NCBI GenBank assembly: GCA_009801015.1 | Contig: VHZZ01000190.1 | Coordinates: 153,148 to 177,902, forward strand | Source: Silene noctiflora | Taxonomy: Eukaryota > Streptophyta > Magnoliopsida > Caryophyllales > Caryophyllaceae | Length of the DNA: 24,755 nt | Direction of reading: 5' to 3' | Shown: piece after piece, positions 19,370 through 24,755 of the stretch | Position numbering within the stretch: position 1 is the first letter of the stretch | Layout of the letters: each line of letters begins with the position of its first letter | Made by a program: the position numbers and the translations under genes | The notes under the pieces: generated by a model | Databases searched by the model: none | Told to the model about the DNA's origin: nothing | What the model saw: only the letters and a program-made list of their open reading frames with translations

Positions 19370-22300
19370 TGTAACACCAACGAAATTCCCGTTTTAGAAT
19401 TTATAACTTAATTAACTATTTTATTATTTTATTTCTATTTTAAATACATTTCTATAAAATTGTTGCTTTACATGTATGATAATAATAATGTTAATAATAA
19501 TAACCGTCTTAGGTGTGTATTTGTAGGCTTTGAGACGTGTTTTTAGTGATAATCGACTCAACAAGCGTTGTTGGGCCTAGTAATGACTTATGAGCCTTTT
19601 CCCTCTCTTTCCTATTCATAAAACTCTCCACACAAACCCTCATAACTTCATCTTCTCCACTTAAAATTTCTGAAAATCTCTACAACAACCACCACCATTG
19701 TTACACATTTCTCACCAAACCTAGATTCACCATAACTCTCTCAATTCTTCACCAACCCAGAACTATTTTTGCGCCTTTCTCTCCCTCTCCTCGCCCTCCT
19801 TCTTTCTATGTAAGAAAGACACCATATTTCTTTCGATTTCTACAAATCCGTCTTTCTAGGGTTAAAGCTTTTCACTCTTTTCCTTGGAGTTTTTTTTGTG
19901 GAACAAGATTGGAAGACTCGGGCTTGACTAATTGACGATTTGAAGAGCAATAAGGTAACGGTGATGGGTTACTCGATATTACACCAAATTATATGCTTTA
20001 ATTGTAAAAGAATTAGTCTTTGTTTGATTAAAGTTGGTAACTTTACATGTTATTACATGTTTCTTGCTTAGATAATTGTTTATGAAAGTTGTCTTAAGCA
20101 TTTGTATGGAATATTGAGTATGTTGTTACTACTTACTATTGTTTTCAAATGGGTGGAATTGTATGCTTAATTGTGTTAATTAATGAAATCTATCTCAAAG
20201 ATACCCTAGATGTCATGTCTTGATTATGTATGAGATCATTGGTTAAGCTTATTGTTGCAATTGTTATCAATTGGATAAATTTGGATGCTTGAATGTATTA
20301 ATTGTTGTTTTCCGTCTCAAATTGCGCCATATTTTACATGTATTAATTATGTTGTGAGATACCATGTATGGTGTATTGCAAAAAGTAACAATTGGGTGAA
20401 GTTGGGAAGGTAGCAATGTTTTTGGAAGTCGAATTGTACAGTGAAAAGCGCAGGCTGCGCAATAGTCTGGTATGACCATACAGTTAAAGGCGCAGGCTGC
20501 ACAAATTAGAGCATGCTGCGCCACAGCCTGGCTAGTTTTCGTAGAATGGCCATAAATTCCTCGTTTCTTATCTATTTTAGACTTATGACCTACCATTAGA
20601 ACCGTAAGAGGATAAGATATCACCTCCAATTGGTTTCCCCTCAATATCATGTCTAGAATTTGAGATATGATCGTTTGAAGTTGACCCTTGTTGTAGTTAA
20701 GTTCTAAACTTGTTGTTTTGAATTGGGGTTTGCGTTTCTTGTTGGTTATTCTTCTTAACCTTGGTTTTAATGCTTATTCATGTTAGGTTAGCACTTTTTA
20801 ATATTAAATAACCTTAACTAAGTCTCATTTACACGTTTAATGACGGTTTTTGTTTATGCATTCTAATGACTTATATTATGCCGTGGGCTTGTATTGTGGA
20901 CCTTAGGTAACTCTTCTATCATAGTGTATGCTAATGAATGTCTTGGGTTTGGATTCTTTACGTCTCATCTCGTGTTTTACATAAATGCAACTCGTTCATT
21001 ATCACTTATTTATACTTTATCCAAATGACTTGTAAATGTGAAATGGGATGTTCACTCATGTTAGAAAGGTGTGAAATGACACTATGTGTGCTTCATATGT
21101 GAGTCCCCTTTTGTTTGTTTATGTTTCACCTTGTATTTCGTATTACTTGACTCATTTGTTATCGTTTGGTTGTGATATGCTTAAGTAACATGAAAATATG
21201 AAGTATAATGTTTATTCATGTTATAAGAGTATGAAATGATGTTGTGAAATTCATATCCAAGTCCTTAACTTATTCATTATCGGTTCTTTATCGAGTTTGA
21301 AATGTGAAATGCTTATTTTGGATAAGTACTTGAGTTGAGTCGTTCTCTTATGGGAATGTCATTATGCCTTGTTACTAGTTTGACTATCTTTACGCCTTAC
21401 TTGTGCCGTTCTTCCAAGTATTGGTTTATGCCGCTCTCGTGTCGTTCTGCCTGGAGTTGGTTAATTTATGCTCTTTCCGCCTCTTTCTTGCCGTTCTGCC
21501 GAATTTGTGGTACTCGACTTGCGTTCTGTGGATCGACTCTTGGATGCGGACTGTTCTGCCGCATGTCGAATCGGGAGACATGTATCCCGAGAGTCTGGTC
21601 AGGTTTAGACTAGGATCGAATATGTATTATCGTCGTCCTACCAGGAGGAATTGAGTCTAGAGTCGTGGTCCTATCAGATACTAGAGGTGAGATGCAAGCC
21701 TTCTAGTTACGATATGATCGCCGGGATTGATGCTCTCATCCGTTCTTATGGTGAGATGCAAGCCATAAGTACGCATGTGACGTTTATAGCCACGTCCCGT
21801 GCAATGTTTGCTAAAGGATTTCCAAAGTAATGGCTATGGTTTCCATTCATGTGTATTTTATTGATTGACCCCTTGATTATCTATTTCATATGATTTGAAT
21901 TCTAATCTCATATCCATGTTATATATTTATCCATGTCACATAGTGCTTGTATTGGCTTACGGTTGTGTTATCTTTTATGATGCTTGGTTGAATTGTCTCA
22001 TATGGATGTCCGTATGCCATTGTTCAGATTTGACTTCACATATTTTGAATATTATTCTTATGTCGTAGTGGTTATGTCAATTGATCATGTTTCATATACT
22101 CTAATATGTTCTTGCTTAGCTGTGTTTTGATGTAATATGGCTGGGAGAACCCTGAGTTACTCCCCACTGACTGTGACATTCATTTTAATGAATGAACATG
22201 TTGCAGGTTGGTGATTATTTGGGGATTACGACGAGTGAGCTAGCGAGCGTTGTATATACAACGATTGACCTTATACGTTGTAACTTTTAGTACCGTATTT

Positions 22301-22489
22301 GTGTATTATCAAGGGATCGGGATCCCTTGCATTCATTTAAGTTGACATTGTATAAAAGCTTTTTTTAACCTAAATTTTGGTTTTTATGTTTTAGTGACTC
22401 CGTGGTTTTCCATATCAAATTTTTTAAAATCTCGCATTTTCCGTTGCATTGTCTACGTTTATTTTATTGCATAATCGCGGGGGTTCACA
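19370..22489 (+). mobile_element. Solo LTR, 3120 bp, probably Ty3/gypsy
   Basis: Starts TGTAACACCAACG and ends GGGGGTTCACA, with perfect 5 bp target duplications AATTT at 19365-19369 and 22490-22494. No gag, pol, primer-binding site or second LTR lies inside or next to it, so it is a solo LTR left by LTR-LTR recombination. The TGTAACACC start and the large size recall Tekay/Del chromoviruses, but this is from memory and the orientation is presumed. Notable inside: GCGCAGGCTGCGC-type words at 20450-20530, repeated GTTCTGCC words at 21420-21560, two copies of GGTGAGATGCAAGCC (about 21685 and 21750) and the near-palindrome AAGGGATCGGGATCCCTT at about 22311. Open frames within it are not genes. 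Confidence 0.82.
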
Positions 22490-22709
22490 AATTTACTATT
22501 TGACCTTTTTTTTTTTTTTTTTTTACGTGGACTATTTTTCTCTATAGTTAAGACGGACGAAAAATTATCATTTTACGATAAAATATAAATATTTCCTGAT
22601 AAACAACTAAGTGCTCTTGTAAATACCTGTGCACCATTATATATTGTTTTAGATATTTAATACGATTGTATTACGATCACCTCATATTTGGGTGATTTGT
22701 TTCCCTAGC
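22490..22709. other. Gene-free AT-rich gap with a 19-base T run
   Basis: Begins with the right-hand AATTT target duplication of the solo LTR, then a T run at 22506-22524. No gene, RNA or element boundary is visible up to the LINE remnant. Confidence 0.4.
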
Positions 22710-23713
22710 ATTTTGAAAAGGCTTTCTGCCGCAAGAAGTTATGAAGGCTTTTGATTCCACAATCTCGGAAAATTCTTATCTGGCGGATTATGACTGACAC
22801 TTTACCAATGGGAGTAGGGTTGGCGAAACGAGGTATTGGGGATGACCAAGGGTGTAAATTATGTCTTTCTGAGACAGACTTTCCTGAAACTAGGGAACAC
22901 ATTTTTAGGGATTGTGAGGTAAGTAGAAAAGTATGGGCTTGCTGGGATATTGAGATTAATGTGTTCAACGGTAATCATCTTGGGATTGGTGAATGGATTA
23001 TTAACTGGATAAACTTTTTTAGAAAGTTGGAGGAGAAGGAAACAAGAATAGTTAAATTCTGTGACACTATCTGGTGTTTATGGGTTGCTCGAAATAAGGC
23101 GATCTTCCATGGGGCTATGTTTCACCCACGATCTTTTTTCCCTCTTTGGAACGATATTGTGGCTATAGTTCTACAAGAACCATCCCTGCATAGGGGGGAA
23201 GGACCGTTGAAGGATGGGCATGATGATCAGGATGGGATTGAAGAGTTGAGGGAAGGATTGCCTGTTTTTGTGATAGGAAGGGAGGGGACATGTTGATTGA
23301 TGGATGTAAGAGTGTATTCAGGGTGGAAGGATAGGGGCAATGCGGCCATTGGTTGGGTGGTGGTAGAGGGGCTGGAAGTATAGTGTATTCAGGGGAATGC
23401 ATATCAGAGCCGAGTCAGCTTTACAAGCAGAGGCTATAGGATTAAAGGAAGATCTTATATGGGCAAGAGATCGTGGAATCCTACATCTGCAGGTGTCTTT
23501 TGATTGCGTTCACCTATTGGCACAAATTGCGGGTTTTGAAGCGGTTCATCAGCCCATTAAAGGGGTGTTGGCGGACATTAAGGCAGTTTGTACTAATTTT
23601 CATTGTTTGTGTTTTAATTTCAGGCATAGGCATCAGAATAAGGAAGCGCATGGCATGGCTAAGCGTCTCTTATGGTGACGCTTTTCCTTTACAGTTGTCA
23701 AAAAAAAAAAAAA
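22710..23713 (+). pseudogene. Decayed 3' end of a LINE: zinc-binding domain and RNase H fragment
   Basis: The 5'-truncated remnant of an L1-type non-LTR retrotransposon. In one frame, from about 22712 with an in-frame TGA where Trp is expected (22743-22745), it encodes the zf-RVT domain typical after plant LINE reverse transcriptases: WRIMTDTLPMGVGL, then Cys-x2-Cys (CKLC), REHIFRDC and RKVW. The frame ends at 23296. An RNase H-like domain follows, broken across frames: LIDG near 23290, then HIRAESALQAEAIGL from 23397, VSFDCVHLLAQ, and NKEAHGMAKRL, where the final catalytic Asp of the usual NKEAD is His. A frame break near 23397 looks like a two-base loss. The TGA at 23676-23678 is followed by a 20-odd base 3' UTR and a 14 A tail (23700-23713). 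No reverse transcriptase catalytic region and no certain target duplication. Non-functional. Confidence 0.85.
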
Positions 23714-23944
23714 CTTAGCACGTCTGTACCATTCCTTATTGTACTCGATAATACGATTACCCATCCATTAGTGGAGGTGATTCAAGATGTGAATAACAAA
23801 ACTGAACTTTATTAGTCTCACATAAGCAATGTTTAATCACCACTTTATCGAAAAAAATAAGGTCTAAAACCACATCTTTGATAATACTCGAAATTTCCCA
23901 AGAAATTTGTCAAGTTTTCCGAATTGAGTTAACAAAAATTCTCA
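23714..23944. other. Gene-free interval
   Basis: Short AT-rich stretch between the LINE tail and a MITE. Nothing recognisable. Confidence 0.4.
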
Positions 23945-24125
23945 TTGAAGACGGACACTATCCATCACAAGCTGAAGACAGATAGTGCCCCTCTAACAAT
24001 ATGCAAATGGCACTATCCATGGGGTGCTCCATTTCTTCCCCACTTGCCCTCCCACTTGCCTTATTGTGAGAGAAGCATTATCCGTTTTCAGCTTATGACG
24101 GATAATATCCGTCACAAGGAAGACG
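23945..24125 (-). mobile_element. MITE with palindromic ends, copy C
   Basis: The right end CTTATGACGGATAATATCC, then GTCACAAG, is self-complementary, and the left end ACGGACACTATCCATCACAA is its inverted partner. The interior (ATATGCAAATGGCACTAT, GGGTGCTCCATTTCTTCCCC, CCTTATTGTGAGAG) is the reverse complement of copy A at 6205-6375. No coding capacity. Confidence 0.68.
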
Positions 24126-24349
24126 CTTTCGTGAGTTAATAACACAAATATTATCTCCTTCAATTATTAGTTTTGAAATTTCCAACGATTTAGCTGCTAG
24201 TACGCCTTCCTTTAATGCAAAGAGCTTCTGCAACGAAAATGCTATTAAAATCACAAGTTTTAGCTCCTAATAAAATTATTTTACCATTATGGTCTCTTAT
24301 AGAGTAACCCAAAGAAGCTTTATTATCGACTAACTTAGATCCATCCATC

Positions 24350-24711
24350 GAAATCTATAAATATTATAAAAACACAAACATCCCACAACACAATCTGACA
24401 CGTTGGAATCTCACCTCCACAAACTATCCCCGTCATTATCCAGCTCNAATCTATAAATATTATAAAAACACAAACATCCCACAACACAATCTGACACGTT
24501 GGAATCTCACCTCCACAAACTATCCCCGTCATTATCCAGCTCACCANATCCACCGCTTCCGTTTTGCTGAAGAAAACAACAAGACGCCATTAACACCTCT
24601 TTNATTACTCCTCTCTCTCTTCATTACTCCAACCTCCTTCAACTTCCTCTCAATTGTATCCCCCACAACAGCAGTAACCGTTGTTTACTGACTATCGGGA
24701 TACCAACACAA
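24350..24711 (+). promoter_or_regulatory. Probable promoter and 5' leader of a gene at the window edge
   Basis: CTATAAATATTATAAA (from 24355, and again in the second copy from 24451) is a good TATA box, with CAATCTGACACGTTGG downstream of it. A CT-rich leader follows (CTCCTCTCTCTCTTCATTAC, then CTCCAACCTCC), as in plant 5' UTRs, and leads to an ATG at 24712. If the duplication is real, the gene has two TATA boxes; if it is an assembly error, it has one. Confidence 0.45.
24352..24542 (+). repeat. 95 bp tandem duplication with an N at the junction
   Basis: Positions 24352-24446 and 24448-24542 appear identical and are separated by a single N at 24447. Each copy carries CTATAAATA. Another N follows at 24547. 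Exact identity together with the N makes an assembly overlap error as likely as a true duplication. Confidence 0.85.
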
Positions 24712-24755
24712 ATGGAAGCTCATGTATATAACCACAACCAACAAGGATTATTACC
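24712..24755 (+). CDS. Possible start of a second gene, cut by the window edge
   Basis: ATG in the context ACAAATGGAAG (purine at -3, G at +4, favourable for plants) opens a frame reading MEAHVYNHNQQGLL to the end of the window. The TATA box and CT-rich leader upstream support it. Fourteen codons are too few to name a family, and I do not recognise the protein. Same strand as the receptor kinase gene, about 7 kb downstream. Confidence 0.4.
   Translation, partial: MEAHVYNHNQQGLL

Noticed and set aside
21335..21654. Two overlapping frames of 83-92 codons
   Set aside because: Both fall inside the solo LTR and are cysteine- and serine-rich by composition, with no retroelement domain.
24335..24553. 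Minus-strand frame with the same peptide twice
   Set aside because: A reading through the duplicated promoter block and Ns; the repeat in the protein is simply the 95 bp duplication.

Overview
This is nuclear DNA from a flowering plant, almost certainly a eudicot. The evidence is AT-rich intergenic sequence, GT-AG introns, a CT-rich leader carrying an AAACCCTA telo-box, a leucine-rich-repeat receptor kinase gene of land-plant type, and a dense layer of plant transposons (TRIM, LTR, LINE, PIF/Harbinger-like and long-TIR miniature elements). Miniature elements whose ends read TTGTGACGGATA...CCGTCACAAG remind me of Caryophyllales genomes, but that is only an impression. Four single Ns (7951, 24447, 24547, 24603) mark a draft assembly.

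Layout. Positions 1-2389 hold no gene and look like the reverse strand of an LTR retrotransposon end. Positions 2390-5400 are a nest of small elements: a palindromic-ended MITE, a complete 300 bp TRIM retrotransposon with a 5 bp target duplication, two long-inverted-repeat elements and a 121 bp MITE. Positions 5400-9290 hold repeat fragments and two more long-inverted-repeat elements. A Harbinger-like MITE (9290-9707) is followed directly by a decayed TRIM copy. Positions 9930-12480 are gene-poor upstream sequence.

The one complete gene lies at 12795-17452 on the + strand: three exons encoding a 1013-residue LRR receptor-like kinase of the SIRK1 (At5g10020) family. It has a signal peptide, about 18 LRRs, one membrane helix and a cytoplasmic kinase domain. 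Compared with family members as I recall them, it appears to have lost about 45 residues of LRR, and it carries HGD and DFG motifs where Arabidopsis SIRK1 and GHR1 have altered residues.

Downstream, 17453-18118 is 3' UTR plus a short tandem repeat. Positions 18119-18912 look like a Pack-MULE-type element with a C-rich interior. Positions 18928-19357 are a second Harbinger-like MITE, and 19370-22489 are a 3.1 kb solo LTR flanked by AATTT duplications. Positions 22710-23713 are the decayed 3' end of a LINE, and 23945-24125 another palindromic-ended MITE. The last 400 bases look like the promoter and leader of a second gene, whose first 14 codons may begin at 24712. That promoter contains a 95 bp tandem duplication with an N at the junction. 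The genes do not form a pathway; the story is one receptor kinase gene between layered transposons.
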